The notes under the pieces were generated by a model. It had not been told where the DNA came from. It was given only the letters and a program-made list of their open reading frames with translations, and ran no database searches. Below, one piece after another: positions 44,984 to 54,589 of a stretch of 64,000 bases of DNA (the first letter of the stretch is position 1; the number at the start of each line of letters is the position of its first letter). Source of the stretch: Roseimaritima ulvae (lineage in GTDB: Bacteria; Planctomycetota; Planctomycetia; Pirellulales; Pirellulaceae). The stretch spans positions 7,855,404 to 7,919,403 of the forward strand of contig NZ_CP042914.1 in NCBI RefSeq assembly GCF_008065135.1, written 5' to 3'. Position numbers and translations under genes: made by a program.

Positions 44984-46522
44984 TCAGCGTTTCCGCCGCT
45001 TTGGCTTGACGTTCTGTGGTGGCTGCAGGCCGTCATCGGGCTGGTCCCACAACCGATAGGGATCGTCCAGCCGCCGCATTTCTGCCAACAACAAAGCTTC
45101 CATTTCTTTTAGCTTGTCCGCGTACTTTGCATCGCCCGCGAGATTGGTCTGCTGCGGTTGCGGTTTCACTCCCGTTAGTTCGATCACGTCCGAGGCATGG
45201 TGCTGCGGCAGATATTCGTTGGGGTTTTCGGCCAAATTAAACAGCTGCGTCTCGTGGACCTGACCGTTCAACACATCGTATTTAATCAGCTTCCAATCGC
45301 CGCGTCGCACACATCGCATGCCCGGCTTGGTGCCGCCGCAATAGACGCCGTACAACGTGTCGCGAAGGGTTTCTTGCTTGCCTTCCAATACGGGTTTAAA
45401 GCTGACACCTTCCAGCGTTTCGGGCGGGTCGATACCGGCCAAATCACACAGGGTGGGCAGGGTGTCCAACAGGTAAGTATTGCCGGTCGCTCGCGAACCG
45501 GGCGCGATGCCCGGGCCCTTGACGATCAACGGCACCCGCCAAGTGTGTTCGTACAGGTTCTGCTTGCCCTGCAAGCCGTGGCGGCCGATCGCCATGCCAT
45601 GGTCGGCGGTGTAGATGATGTACGTATTGTCCAGCTCACCCATCGCCTCGAGCTGTTCCAGCACGCGACCGATCTGGATGTCGATGTTCTCGTCGCAAGC
45701 GAATTCGCGTCCCAGTTCGTTGCGAATCGTGCGCTCGTCGCGGCGTTCCCAGACACCGCTGACATTCACTTCGTCACGCAGCCCAGGATGCCCATGATGG
45801 AAGGGATGTTCGGGCAGGTAGTTGGGAGGTAACTGCGGTTGTTTGGGATTCGCCGCCGGCAACTCGCTGCGGTTCTTGTGATTCACGGCGCCGTACTTAT
45901 CGAGCAACTCCGGGGTGCCGTCGCGGGTATCATGCGGATGCGAAAAGCCAAAATAGATCAGGAACGGATCGGTATCCGCGGAGGCTTGGCGTTGTTGCAG
46001 ATAGTCCATCACCTGCTTGCCATGCCAGGCACTGCCGGACTCTTCGGTGCCGCCCCGTTTGGTGGCGTCGTGGCGAACGGTAAACAACGCGTTGGCTTTT
46101 TCGTAGCTATTGCCTCGCTTGCAGGTCCGCATCGTATCGTACCCCGCGCGATTGAACACGGCAGCCATCGAATTTTCAGCGATGTCGGGCGGGCAATGGC
46201 GTGTCTTCCCCGGGCCGATCGGCAGATGCCAAACGGTGCGACCGGTCATGATCATGTGTCGCGAAGGTGTACAAACGGCGCCCGAAAACGAACCCATGTG
46301 ATACGCCTGGTCGATCGTCATACCCTCGCTAGCGAGACGGTCGATCGATGGCGAATCCAGCTTCGAATCCGGGTTGTATACCTTCAGATCAAAGGGCGAT
46401 TGATCGTCGACCAGGATGAACAGCAGGTTGGGGCGTTCTTCGGCCGCCGTGGCAGGATGGTCGCAAACGAAACCCACAATGCAGGCGAAGACACCAACTG
46501 ACCAGGGAATCAAGGTACGCAT
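44984..46522 (-). CDS. Secreted sulfatase (type I)
   Basis: 512 residues with a signal peptide (IPWSVGVFACIVGFVC). The metal site is LLFILVDDQSPFDLKVYN and the formylglycine site GAVCTPSRHMIMTGR. IIYTADHGMAIGRHGLQGKQ replaces the usual SDNG region, with the D-H arrangement common in heparan- and choline-type sulfatases. NLYEHTWRVPLIVKGPGI follows. It differs clearly from the two sulfatases at 17-20 kb and belongs to another subfamily. Substrate unknown. The C-terminal tail is basic (KPKRRKR). It stands alone and diverges from the three-gene operon at 46.8 kb. Confidence 0.9.
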   Translation of the reverse strand: MRTLIPWSVGVFACIVGFVCDHPATAAEERPNLLFILVDDQSPFDLKVYNPDSKLDSPSIDRLASEGMTIDQAYHMGSFSGAVCTPSRHMIMTGRTVWHLPIGPGKTRHCPPDIAENSMAAVFNRAGYDTMRTCKRGNSYEKANALFTVRHDATKRGGTEESGSAWHGKQVMDYLQQRQASADTDPFLIYFGFSHPHDTRDGTPELLDKYGAVNHKNRSELPAANPKQPQLPPNYLPEHPFHHGHPGLRDEVNVSGVWERRDERTIRNELGREFACDENIDIQIGRVLEQLEAMGELDNTYIIYTADHGMAIGRHGLQGKQNLYEHTWRVPLIVKGPGIAPGSRATGNTYLLDTLPTLCDLAGIDPPETLEGVSFKPVLEGKQETLRDTLYGVYCGGTKPGMRCVRRGDWKLIKYDVLNGQVHETQLFNLAENPNEYLPQHHASDVIELTGVKPQPQQTNLAGDAKYADKLKEMEALLLAEMRRLDDPYRLWDQPDDGLQPPQNVKPKRRKR

Positions 46523-46588
46523 GAAGAGATCTTATCGGGCTAGAATTGGAAATTTTGTTCAGCGAAAAGCGGAGCCAGTATAGCACAT

Positions 46589-46663
46589 GGTCGTTGTTCG
46601 CTCCGCGAACACAACGCAGGAAATCATGCACGGAACGTTATGTTCGCGGAGCGAACAACGACC
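46589..46663. repeat. GGTCGTTGTTCGC inverted-end element, copy 1
   Basis: A 75-bp element: GGTCGTTGTTCGCTCCGCGA at the left and its inverse TCGCGGAGCGAACAACGACC at the right (23 paired bases in all) around a 29-base centre. It lies in the divergent promoter region between the sulfatase and the DUF3352-like gene. Confidence 0.85.
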
Positions 46664-46763
46664 ATGAAAATGTTTGCCAAGCAAACCCGTTGGGCAACGA
46701 ATAGAATGAAATCGGACGCGACCACTGCCCTGCTCCTCTTTTCTAACTCCCGGGCTCGACCCC

Positions 46764-48593
46764 ATGACGCACCAGACCCTCTTCTCAACGTGGCCGATTC
46801 GTGCTTGCTGCGGAGTCCTACTCGGCTTCAGCTTGCTCGTTGCACCAACCGCGATGGCCGCCGAGCCCGCCAAACCGAGCTGGCAAGCAGCCGAATTGTT
46901 GCCTGAAACGGTGATCGCTTACGCCGAACTATCGAATTTGGGCGATGGCGTCGAGATGCTGCTGCATCACCCGCTCCGCGATTCGATCGAAGCCCTGCCC
47001 GCCTACCAGGAGGTTTTAAAAGACGAGGGATTCGGCAAGCTACAACAGGGCGTCGCCGCTTTTGAAGGCGCCATGGACATGCCCTGGAACGAGGCTCTGG
47101 CGACCCTGTCCGCCGGCGGCGTGGCCGTCGCCTTGGATGCCCAGGAAGGCGGTGTGGCTCTGCTGGCCAAGTCTTCCAGCGAGGAAAAGCTCAAGCGTTT
47201 TCGCGGCTTTTTAACCGTCATCCGGAATCTGCAACCGAAATCCGAGTCGCGTGGCGGAACCTATCGCGGATTCAACGCCGAACCGCTGGGTGACAAACTG
47301 AAAGTTGCCTTTGTCGATGACCTACTGCTGATCACCAACAATTCCAACTTGGGCAAAGCGATCATTGATCGTTACCTCGACGCGGACCAAGCCTCGCTGC
47401 AAAACTCCGACCGTTTCCAGCTCGCTTGGTCAACGCTCTCGCCCGCCGCAGAAGGCCAGGCCAGTGTCTCAGCCTTCGTCGACGTCACGACCGTTCGATC
47501 CGGTGGCTTGGCCAAGGGTCTGTTCAAAGAAAAAACCGAAAACCCGCTGGAAGAATTGCTGCTCGGGGGCCTGTTCGCCAACCTGCAACACACGCCCTAC
47601 GCTACGGCCAAGCTGGACCTGCATCCGGCAGGGTTGCGACTTCGTTTGAGCACGCCTCACCAGCGTGACTGGGAGCCGCCGCGTGAACACTTTTTCGGCA
47701 CCGCCGAACGCCCCCCCGCGCCGCCGCTGCTGCTGGTTGATGATCGGCTGTTTGCTGTCACCACCCAGCGTGACTTATCGCAAATGTGGTTGCGAGCGGG
47801 CGACCTGATGACCGACAAAGCCAACGACGGTTTGGCTCAAGCCGACACGCAACTGACCACCTTCTTCTCGGGCCGCGATTTTGGCGAAGACATTTTGGGT
47901 TCGTTCCAAGACGATATTCAGATCGTTGGTAAAGCTCAGGATTTCGAAAACGTGTTGCCACGCCCGGCGATCAAGCTGCCCGCGTTTGCCATCCAGGTTC
48001 GCATGCAAGACCCCGCCGAAACGCAAACGGAAATGCGACGCATCTTCCAAAGCTTCATCGGCTTCCTGAATGTGGTGGGAGCGATGGAGGGACAACCGCA
48101 GTTTGATCTCGACAGCGAAACGATCGACGATGCGAAACTCTACACCGCAACCTACGTCCCCGAACGAGACGCGAGGGAAAGTGTCACCGCCCCGATCAAT
48201 TTCAACTTCTCTCCCACGCTGGCCTTCCATAACGATCGCATGATCGTGGCCAGCGCCGCGGGCTTGGCACGCGAACTGGTCACCGCACCGAAGGCCCCAG
48301 CCCGGCAAGAGACGGAGTCCAACGCCAACGCCAATGAGAACGCCTCGAAACTCAATACCGCCGTGACTCTCGACGCCCGAACCTTGCAATCTGTATTGCG
48401 TGCCAACCGCGACCAACTGGTCGCCCAAAACATGATCGAAGAAGGACATTCGCAAGAAGTCGCCGAGAACGAGACGGACTTCCTGCTTGACGTGATTGGA
48501 TATTTCCGATCCCTGCGGATCGACTTTTCCGTTACGGATGATGCCCTGCAACTCGGTGGTGAACTGAGCCTGCAAACCGAACGGACGGAGTAG
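46764..48593 (+). CDS. Secreted DUF3352-like protein, first gene of DUF1800-DUF1501 operon
   Basis: 609 residues with a signal peptide (ACCGVLLGFSLLVAPTAMAA). The sequence LPETVIAYAELSNLGDGVEM at the start of the mature part, and the alternation of ATLSAGGVAVALDAQEGGVA, KVAFVDDLLLITNNSNLGKA and QASVSAFVDVTTVRSGGLAK, resemble DUF3352-type proteins, which assess themselves against no known reaction. I cannot assign a function. The stop is 6 bp before the DUF1800 gene, so the genes are almost certainly co-transcribed and perhaps translationally linked. Confidence 0.7.
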   Translation: MTHQTLFSTWPIRACCGVLLGFSLLVAPTAMAAEPAKPSWQAAELLPETVIAYAELSNLGDGVEMLLHHPLRDSIEALPAYQEVLKDEGFGKLQQGVAAFEGAMDMPWNEALATLSAGGVAVALDAQEGGVALLAKSSSEEKLKRFRGFLTVIRNLQPKSESRGGTYRGFNAEPLGDKLKVAFVDDLLLITNNSNLGKAIIDRYLDADQASLQNSDRFQLAWSTLSPAAEGQASVSAFVDVTTVRSGGLAKGLFKEKTENPLEELLLGGLFANLQHTPYATAKLDLHPAGLRLRLSTPHQRDWEPPREHFFGTAERPPAPPLLLVDDRLFAVTTQRDLSQMWLRAGDLMTDKANDGLAQADTQLTTFFSGRDFGEDILGSFQDDIQIVGKAQDFENVLPRPAIKLPAFAIQVRMQDPAETQTEMRRIFQSFIGFLNVVGAMEGQPQFDLDSETIDDAKLYTATYVPERDARESVTAPINFNFSPTLAFHNDRMIVASAAGLARELVTAPKAPARQETESNANANENASKLNTAVTLDARTLQSVLRANRDQLVAQNMIEEGHSQEVAENETDFLLDVIGYFRSLRIDFSVTDDALQLGGELSLQTERTE

Positions 48594-48599
48594 TCACCG

Positions 48600-49967
48600 A
48601 TGAACGACATGAACTCCATCGATCCCGACTGGGCGTGGCGTGCCTTCGAACCAACGGCGGACCGACCCTGGTCACGATCCTTGGTGGCGCATCTGTATCG
48701 TCGCGCCGGTTTTGGTGCCGACTTAAACATGTTGGATGCGGCCGTTGCTCGGGGCCCCGCGGAAGTGGTTGACGAGTTGGTCTTGCAGGGACAAGAAACC
48801 AGTACGTTTCGCAGCGTCGCCGATACGTTGGCCGAAACCGTTCTGGCCGGTGGCGATCCCAAACGCTTGTCGGCCGCCTGGGTCTATCGCCTGCTGCGAA
48901 CGCCTCACCAACTGCTTGAAAAGACCACGCTGTTTTGGCACGGGCACTTTGCCACCAGCGCCGAAAAAGTCGAAGACGCTCGCATGATGTGGAATCAAAA
49001 CCGCTTGTTGCGTGAACATGCGTTGGGAAATTTTGCTCAGCTCGCCCAGGCCATCGCCCAAGATCCCGCGATGCTGATCTACCTGGATTCAGCGATCAAT
49101 CGCAAAGCTCACCCCAACGAAAACTTTTCGCGCGAGCTGATGGAATTGTTCTGCCTGGGTGAAGGCAATTATTCCGAACAAGACGTCCAGCAACTGGCAC
49201 GCTGTTTTACCGGTTGGGAGATCAAAAACAAAAAGTTCCGCAAGAACCGCTACCAACATGACGAGGGCACGAAATCTTTCTTGGGTCAATCCGGCAACTT
49301 CGACGGCCAGGACGGCGTGCGAATCGTGCTGGAACAACCGCAGCTGGAACAGTTCCTAGCGGCCAAGTGGTTCCGGTTTTTCGTCAGTGAAACCGTCCAA
49401 CCGTCTGCCTCCCTGCTGCAACCGTTGGCGGATGCCTTTCGCCAGCACGACCTGCGAATCGCTCCCGTCCTACGGATCATGTTGGGCAGTAATCTATTCT
49501 TTTCCCAACATGCTCTCGGACAAAAGATCAAGTCGCCCGTGGAACTGATTGTGGGCATGTTGCGATGCCTGAAGGGATCGACAAATACCCAATTAGTGGC
49601 CAACGGTCTGCTACAGATCGGACAAGGACTGTTCTACCCGCCCAATGTGAAAGGCTGGGATGGCGGACGTAGCTGGATCAATTCCGCAACCCTGCTGGGC
49701 CGCGCCAACCTGCTGGCCGACATCCTGGAACACGAGACCACCCAATTCGACGAGGGCACGTTGCGGTCCTACTTGGATACGCTCGGCGCCCGCAGCACCG
49801 ACGATGTGATCAGCCATTTTGAAACCTGTTTGTTGCCGGTTGCCCTGAACGAATCCACCAAAGCTCGTTTGCGTGCTGGCTATGACGTTCAATCGGACGA
49901 TCGCCAGCGCAACGCTGTCGCTCTACTGCACGCCTTTACCACCCTGCCCGAATGCCAACTGGGTTGA
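48600..49967 (+). CDS. DUF1800 family protein
   Basis: 455 residues. All main DUF1800 motifs are present: VAHLYRRAGFGADLNMLDAA near the start, TTLFWHGHFATSAEKV, the NENFSRELMELFCLGEGNYS block, QQLARCFTGW, and GQGLFYPPNVKGWDGGRSWI. The function of the family is not established; in planctomycetes it is nearly always next to a DUF1501 gene, as here (5 bp spacing). No signal peptide is evident, unlike its partner. Confidence 0.9.
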   Translation: MNDMNSIDPDWAWRAFEPTADRPWSRSLVAHLYRRAGFGADLNMLDAAVARGPAEVVDELVLQGQETSTFRSVADTLAETVLAGGDPKRLSAAWVYRLLRTPHQLLEKTTLFWHGHFATSAEKVEDARMMWNQNRLLREHALGNFAQLAQAIAQDPAMLIYLDSAINRKAHPNENFSRELMELFCLGEGNYSEQDVQQLARCFTGWEIKNKKFRKNRYQHDEGTKSFLGQSGNFDGQDGVRIVLEQPQLEQFLAAKWFRFFVSETVQPSASLLQPLADAFRQHDLRIAPVLRIMLGSNLFFSQHALGQKIKSPVELIVGMLRCLKGSTNTQLVANGLLQIGQGLFYPPNVKGWDGGRSWINSATLLGRANLLADILEHETTQFDEGTLRSYLDTLGARSTDDVISHFETCLLPVALNESTKARLRAGYDVQSDDRQRNAVALLHAFTTLPECQLG

Positions 49968-49972
49968 GAACC

Positions 49973-51211
49973 ATGACCAACTGGATGCAACCAAGTCGCC
50001 GTCAATTTTTGCGATCTACACTGGGCGGCGTAACAGCTCTGGGCGTGGGCACCGCCATTCCGCACTGCTTCGCTCAAGCGGCACAGCCCGACGACGCAAC
50101 CGCCGACGATCGGATTTTGGTCGTGGTGCAACTGTCCGGCGGCAACGATGGGCTCAACACGTTGGTTCCTTATGCCGACGATGACTACCGCGCGGCGCGA
50201 GCGAAACTGGCGGTCCCTACCAGCGATGTATTGAAGTGCGATGATGACTTCGGTTTCCATCCCGCCATGCGAGGCCTTTACGATCTGCTGCAAGCCGGAC
50301 AACTGACCGCCATCCAGGGCGTTGGTTACGACCAACCCAATCGGTCGCATTTCGAATCGATGGATATCTGGCACACCTGTCGGCGCAAGACCGAACAGCG
50401 TCCCGATGGCTGGATTGGACGCTTGCTGGAGCAGCCATCGATGGACACTGGCGGCGATGTGCCGGCCTTGCACTTGGGGCATGAACAGCAACCGTTTGCC
50501 GTGGTCTCTCAGCAGGTTCGCGTCCCCACGGTCAAACAACTGGCAGAGTTTCAGTTGCGGGGCACCGATCGAAAGTCTTTGCGGTCGCTGTTAACCCAAA
50601 GCCTGCCCGCCGAAACGACCGATAGCGATGGCTTGCTGGGGTTCTTGCAGTCGAGCACCTCGGCGGCTCTGACCGCCAGTCAACGCGTCGCCGAAGCGTC
50701 CAGTGATTATCAATCGGAAGTTCAATATCCGGAGTCGCAACTGGGCAACAAACTACGTGTGGTGGCTCAGCTGATCGATGCAGGATTGAAAACACGCGTC
50801 TACTACGTCCAACTGGACGGATTTGATACCCACGCCGAGCAAGCCGACACGCATGCCATTCTGCTGCGGCAATGGAGCGAGGCGGTGAGCGCTTTGGTGC
50901 AGGATTTGGATGCCCATGATCATGGCCAGCGCGTCTGCGTGATGACGTTCAGCGAGTTTGGACGCCGCGTTTCGGAAAACGCCAGCGGCGGCACCGACCA
51001 CGGCGCGGCCGGTCCGATGTTTTTGTGCGGCGGAGGCCTGCAAGCGGGCCTGGTTGGCACGCGGCCCGATCTGTCGGACTTGCACGACGGCGACCTCAAA
51101 CACCACATCGATTTCCGTCAGGTCTATCGCACGGTGCTGGAGTCCTGGCTGGGCGTCGACCCCGCACCCATCCTCGGCGGCGACTACGAATCCCTACCGC
51201 TTTTCGTATAA
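49973..51211 (+). CDS. DUF1501 family protein with Tat signal
   Basis: 412 residues from ATG at 49973. The N terminus has a twin-arginine signal (SRRQFLRSTLGGVTALGVG), pointing to export in folded form. Family motifs: VVVQLSGGNDGLNTLVPYAD, FHPAMRGLYDLLQAGQLTAI, YDQPNRSHFESMDIW and TFSEFGRRVSENASGGTDHG. The fold is related to alkaline phosphatase and sulfatase, but the role is unknown. It closes the three-gene operon; a hairpin-forming repeat starts two bases after its stop. Confidence 0.92.
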   Translation: MTNWMQPSRRQFLRSTLGGVTALGVGTAIPHCFAQAAQPDDATADDRILVVVQLSGGNDGLNTLVPYADDDYRAARAKLAVPTSDVLKCDDDFGFHPAMRGLYDLLQAGQLTAIQGVGYDQPNRSHFESMDIWHTCRRKTEQRPDGWIGRLLEQPSMDTGGDVPALHLGHEQQPFAVVSQQVRVPTVKQLAEFQLRGTDRKSLRSLLTQSLPAETTDSDGLLGFLQSSTSAALTASQRVAEASSDYQSEVQYPESQLGNKLRVVAQLIDAGLKTRVYYVQLDGFDTHAEQADTHAILLRQWSEAVSALVQDLDAHDHGQRVCVMTFSEFGRRVSENASGGTDHGAAGPMFLCGGGLQAGLVGTRPDLSDLHDGDLKHHIDFRQVYRTVLESWLGVDPAPILGGDYESLPLFV

Positions 51212-51212
51212 T

Positions 51213-51297
51213 GGTCGTTGTTCGCTCCGCGAACAAAATGCTCGTCCCTTATCACCGCCCGCGGTTTTTCGTTGTGTTCGCGGAGCGAACAACGACC
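51213..51297. repeat. GGTCGTTGTTCGC inverted-end element, copy 2
   Basis: An 85-bp element with the same 23-base inverted ends as copy 1 but a different centre. It sits between the convergent DUF1501 and FAD-oxidoreductase genes and overlaps the last 15 codons of the latter, including its stop. Confidence 0.88.
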
Positions 51298-53915
51298 TTC
51301 AGCCAGTTCAGACACGTGTTCGAACCGGCTTTGCCGTCGCCGATGCGCAGCGTTAGCTTTCCGTCTTTGACTTCCACTGTCGACGTCTGCTCGAAAAACT
51401 GCCCCGCTTCGGTATACACGTTTTCGACAACGGGCTGACCCTCGATAAACACAAATTGTCCCGGTTGCTCATGAAAGGAATCGCCGACACAGACGGTCAC
51501 TTGCCAAGTGCCGTTGTCCACATCCAATTCCCAAGTGTTGCTCGTCCGCGTGAATAAAAACGTGTCGCGATAAGCTTCCGCGAACACTCGACGACGGCGC
51601 TGATTCTGATCGATGTCGGCGTCCCAGCCGAATCCTCGCTGCGGATCAAACGCCAGTCCATAATCGTTCGTGAACCCTTCCACGGCCGCTGAACCTTGAC
51701 CGGTAAAATTGAATGCCAAATCGCCCGCCGCTAACTCCGCGATTCCATCGTTCTGCTCCGTCACCTGCGTGGGCGTTTCAGGGGGCCAACTCGCGGCCTC
51801 CCAATCGACGTTTGGTTGACTGTTTTTAATCTGCTGCCACCAAGCGATGGCAAATTCGCCGCGGGTCATCTCACCGACCGGCGGTACCGGAGGCGTATCG
51901 AAGTCGCGGTTTTGTCGGCACAGCTCAACCGTCTGCTCACGCCACTGCGGCGTAGCGGGCGCGTCGGGTTGAAAATCGACTCGCCGACGTTCCAGCGGAA
52001 AGCCTCTCTGAGCGGCGATCCGATTGACGGCCACAAAGGCCGGGTGATCCGCCGGCACATCGCGGAACGGCCACAACAGAATCGGCACCCCATCGGCGCC
52101 GCCACACAACCCCTCGCGGACCCGCTCCAATCGGCTGGGCGAAAACGGCACGTCTCGTGGCTGCACGTTTTGCTCGACACAAACGGCCGCCAACGCGCCG
52201 GCGGCCTGACCGACATGCACGCCTTGATCATGCAGCCGAATCGCTGCGCTGACGATGCTGGAATTGCCGATATTTCGCTGCGCCCCGATCAACCCATCGA
52301 CCCGCACCGGGACCAGGCTGCGAAGCGGGAACACACTGCGGTCGCTGACAAAACGGGTATGGCGTCCCGGTTTCTCGTAGTCGATCCAGGGTCCCGTGTC
52401 ACCTTCGTCTTTCAGGTACGTTCTGCCCGTGCGGTGGAAGTCGTAGTGAAACTGCCAGCTGAACACGCCGTCGGGGTACATCACTTTTGCGAATGCTTCG
52501 CGTGCCGCTCGTTTGTCGCGACCATCAAAGTTCCGACCATCCTGCTCACGCATCATAACCATCGCTTTCAGCCGCAGGCTTTCGCGGATGTAAGGTTTGG
52601 GCGGCAGCTGATCGGCGGTGCCAAATTCGTCGCTGAGCCGAAACTTGCGAAAGCTGTTGGTTTTATCGGTCGCGCGATCGTGCACGAAATTTTGCAAGTG
52701 ATACAACACGCCCAGCGCATGCTGCTTGGCGTCGTCGAAGATCAACTGACGTTGTCGGCGGCTGAGCAACACATAGTTCTTTTTCGATGCCCCCGGCTCG
52801 GTCGCCTCCAGCGCCTCGGCGACTCGCCGCGGCAATCGCTCCAGCGGATAATCTTGGCCGTTCATATAGTTCAACAGGATCGACGTCTTGCCGTCCTTAC
52901 TGGTGTAGCCATCGACAATTCGCCGCACGTTGTAAACAGATAATTGTCGCGGAGACGCTTTGCCGGCGTCGGGCCAATGAGGAATCGCGCCCATGCCAGC
53001 CGGTCGATCCCATGGCAGACCTTTTAGTTCCGCGGCCCCTAGATGCGTGGCGCGAGGATAATTGCGATCGTCAAAATATTGGGGTTTATCGATCGGCGAC
53101 CAGTCCTCGGACTCTTCGACGATCATGGCCCAGGTGATCGGGTTCATTTCGTTGGGCGGAAAGCCGGCTAAGTCCTGGGGCGCACTCGGTTCGTCGTAAC
53201 GCGAGTGAGGATCGGGGCCAACTTCGAATTCCGTGCCCGAAACCTGAATCGCTTCGCCGAAATCCGACGCATCAATGGTCTGCGTGGCACGGACCGCTAG
53301 CGTGGCAACGTTGTCGGTCGCCGCGGTGCCGGACAAAGCGGTATCGGTGGGCTGAAACTTCAATCCCAACAAACGATTGCCGTCTTCGGAGAGGATCGCG
53401 TCGACGGGATAGTGGTTGGGGATCCAGCGTACCTGGCCCGAATCGATATAAGGTTGCAACATTTCGCGGAAGATCGCTTGAGCTTCGGCGGGGCGAAACG
53501 TGCTGGGCCCGTGATAGGGCCGACCGGGCATCGGGTCGCCATACTTTTGCAAGTTGAAGGCTTCGATCTTGTCCATCAATTCTTTGAACAGACCAAACCG
53601 ATGGAAGGAGCGTTTCATGGGATGCCAATCGACACCCCAGCCAACATGACCATTGCCCTTATTTTCATCGACGCAGGCCAGTGCCTGTTCGGTGTACTGC
53701 CCGCCCAGCCAATGGCCGTCGTGCACGATCGTGATGGAAGGCACGCCCATCCGAGCCGCCTGGATGGCCGCAGCCCAACCCGATTCGGTCCCGCCTACGA
53801 TCAACACATCGGTCCGCAATGCGCTTGGTTGCTCCGCGGCAAAGCATTGAGCTGAATCGGTTAGCGCGAGGATGAGTGTAAATGCAACAAGGTTTATTAG
53901 ATTTTTAATATTCAT
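51252..53915 (-). CDS. Secreted FAD-dependent oxidoreductase with C-terminal accessory domain
   Basis: 887 residues with a signal peptide (LINLVAFTLILALTDSAQCF). The FAD-binding motif is TDVLIVGGTESGWAAAIQAA, a GGxxSG variant, with DGHWLGGQYTEQALACVDEN following. Long middle regions match the family often annotated as FAD-dependent oxidoreductase (FAD_oxidored) in planctomycetes. The last 150 residues form a beta-rich domain (NTWELDVDNGTWQVTVCVGD, LTLRIGDGKAGSNTCLNWLK), similar to golvesin/malectin-type carbohydrate-associated modules. The domain seems to end at LNWLKV; the remaining VVRSANTTKNRGR is encoded by the inverted-end repeat. The substrate is unknown. Confidence 0.82.
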   Translation of the reverse strand: MNIKNLINLVAFTLILALTDSAQCFAAEQPSALRTDVLIVGGTESGWAAAIQAARMGVPSITIVHDGHWLGGQYTEQALACVDENKGNGHVGWGVDWHPMKRSFHRFGLFKELMDKIEAFNLQKYGDPMPGRPYHGPSTFRPAEAQAIFREMLQPYIDSGQVRWIPNHYPVDAILSEDGNRLLGLKFQPTDTALSGTAATDNVATLAVRATQTIDASDFGEAIQVSGTEFEVGPDPHSRYDEPSAPQDLAGFPPNEMNPITWAMIVEESEDWSPIDKPQYFDDRNYPRATHLGAAELKGLPWDRPAGMGAIPHWPDAGKASPRQLSVYNVRRIVDGYTSKDGKTSILLNYMNGQDYPLERLPRRVAEALEATEPGASKKNYVLLSRRQRQLIFDDAKQHALGVLYHLQNFVHDRATDKTNSFRKFRLSDEFGTADQLPPKPYIRESLRLKAMVMMREQDGRNFDGRDKRAAREAFAKVMYPDGVFSWQFHYDFHRTGRTYLKDEGDTGPWIDYEKPGRHTRFVSDRSVFPLRSLVPVRVDGLIGAQRNIGNSSIVSAAIRLHDQGVHVGQAAGALAAVCVEQNVQPRDVPFSPSRLERVREGLCGGADGVPILLWPFRDVPADHPAFVAVNRIAAQRGFPLERRRVDFQPDAPATPQWREQTVELCRQNRDFDTPPVPPVGEMTRGEFAIAWWQQIKNSQPNVDWEAASWPPETPTQVTEQNDGIAELAAGDLAFNFTGQGSAAVEGFTNDYGLAFDPQRGFGWDADIDQNQRRRRVFAEAYRDTFLFTRTSNTWELDVDNGTWQVTVCVGDSFHEQPGQFVFIEGQPVVENVYTEAGQFFEQTSTVEVKDGKLTLRIGDGKAGSNTCLNWLKVVVRSANTTKNRGR

Positions 53916-53960
53916 AACGGGCCCTACTATAGCAGGACAGACACAAGGATTGTGGAGCCA

Positions 53961-54149
53961 CGTCGTTTAACCCGTAGCCGCAGGAGCCTACACACGCGTT
54001 GGCCGCACCATTCGATTCGATAGGCTCCGCAGGCGCAGGCGTGGTCCGCCGGGCGGTGTAATCGAAGGGTTTGGATTGGGTGCACCGATGGTTAACACAA
54101 ACGTCTGTGGCTGCCCACGCCGACGCCTCCGGCTAGGGGTTAAACGACG
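53961..54149. repeat. Solitary full-length copy of the tandem-array unit
   Basis: 189 bp starting CGTCGTTTAACCCGTAGCCG and ending CGGCTAGGGGTTAAACGACG, inverted ends with one mismatch. The inside matches the array units: GCAGGAGCC, CGATAGGCTCCGCAGGCGCA, GTGGTCCGCCGGGCGGTGTA and GTGGCTGCCCACGCCGACGC. This shows the natural ends of the unit, which in the array are reduced to one end per junction. Confidence 0.88.
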
Positions 54150-54187
54150 TAGCTCCGCCCTCGCCTCTTCGAACCCACGCTCTCTCG

Positions 54188-54553
54188 CTACGGCTGTACC
54201 TTTTCCCACAGCGGTGGGAGCAGCACGATCAAGCCGACGATGGCGGCGGTGATGGCGGCTACCAAGACCGCCGCCGCGGCCAAATCCAGCACGCGGCCGA
54301 TGCGGGGATCGCGTCCCGGGTGCAGCACGTGCACCAACATTTCAATGGCGGTGTTGATCAGCTCCAACGCCAACACCATGCCGATGCAGATCAACAGCGC
54401 GGCCCAACGCCAAGCTTCCAACTGCAGCCAGACGGCTAACAGAATCACGACTGCGGCCACGGGGACGTGCACGGCAAAACTACTGTGGCTGCGGAGCGCA
54501 TGCGTAACGCCCTGAATGGCATAGCGAAACTTGGCGATCCAATGGGGCATCAT
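54188..54553 (-). CDS. dgkA: Diacylglycerol/undecaprenol kinase family protein
   Basis: About 121 residues from ATG at 54553. The DgkA pattern is complete: RYAIQGVTHALRSHSSFAVH at the amphipathic start, three membrane helices (VAAVVILLAVWLQLEAWRW; LLICIGMVLALELINTAIEM; VLVAAITAAIVGLIVLL), and the catalytic ELINTAIEMLVHVLHPGRDP with its conserved Glu and Asn. It phosphorylates diacylglycerol or undecaprenol in the inner membrane using ATP. A longer frame to 54649 reads through three short DNA repeats and is not preferred. It follows the LptD-like gene on the same strand. Confidence 0.88.
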   Translation of the reverse strand: MMPHWIAKFRYAIQGVTHALRSHSSFAVHVPVAAVVILLAVWLQLEAWRWAALLICIGMVLALELINTAIEMLVHVLHPGRDPRIGRVLDLAAAAVLVAAITAAIVGLIVLLPPLWEKVQP

Positions 54554-54589
54554 ACGCGCGGGGTACCGGAAATTGTCGAAGCGTTCGTG

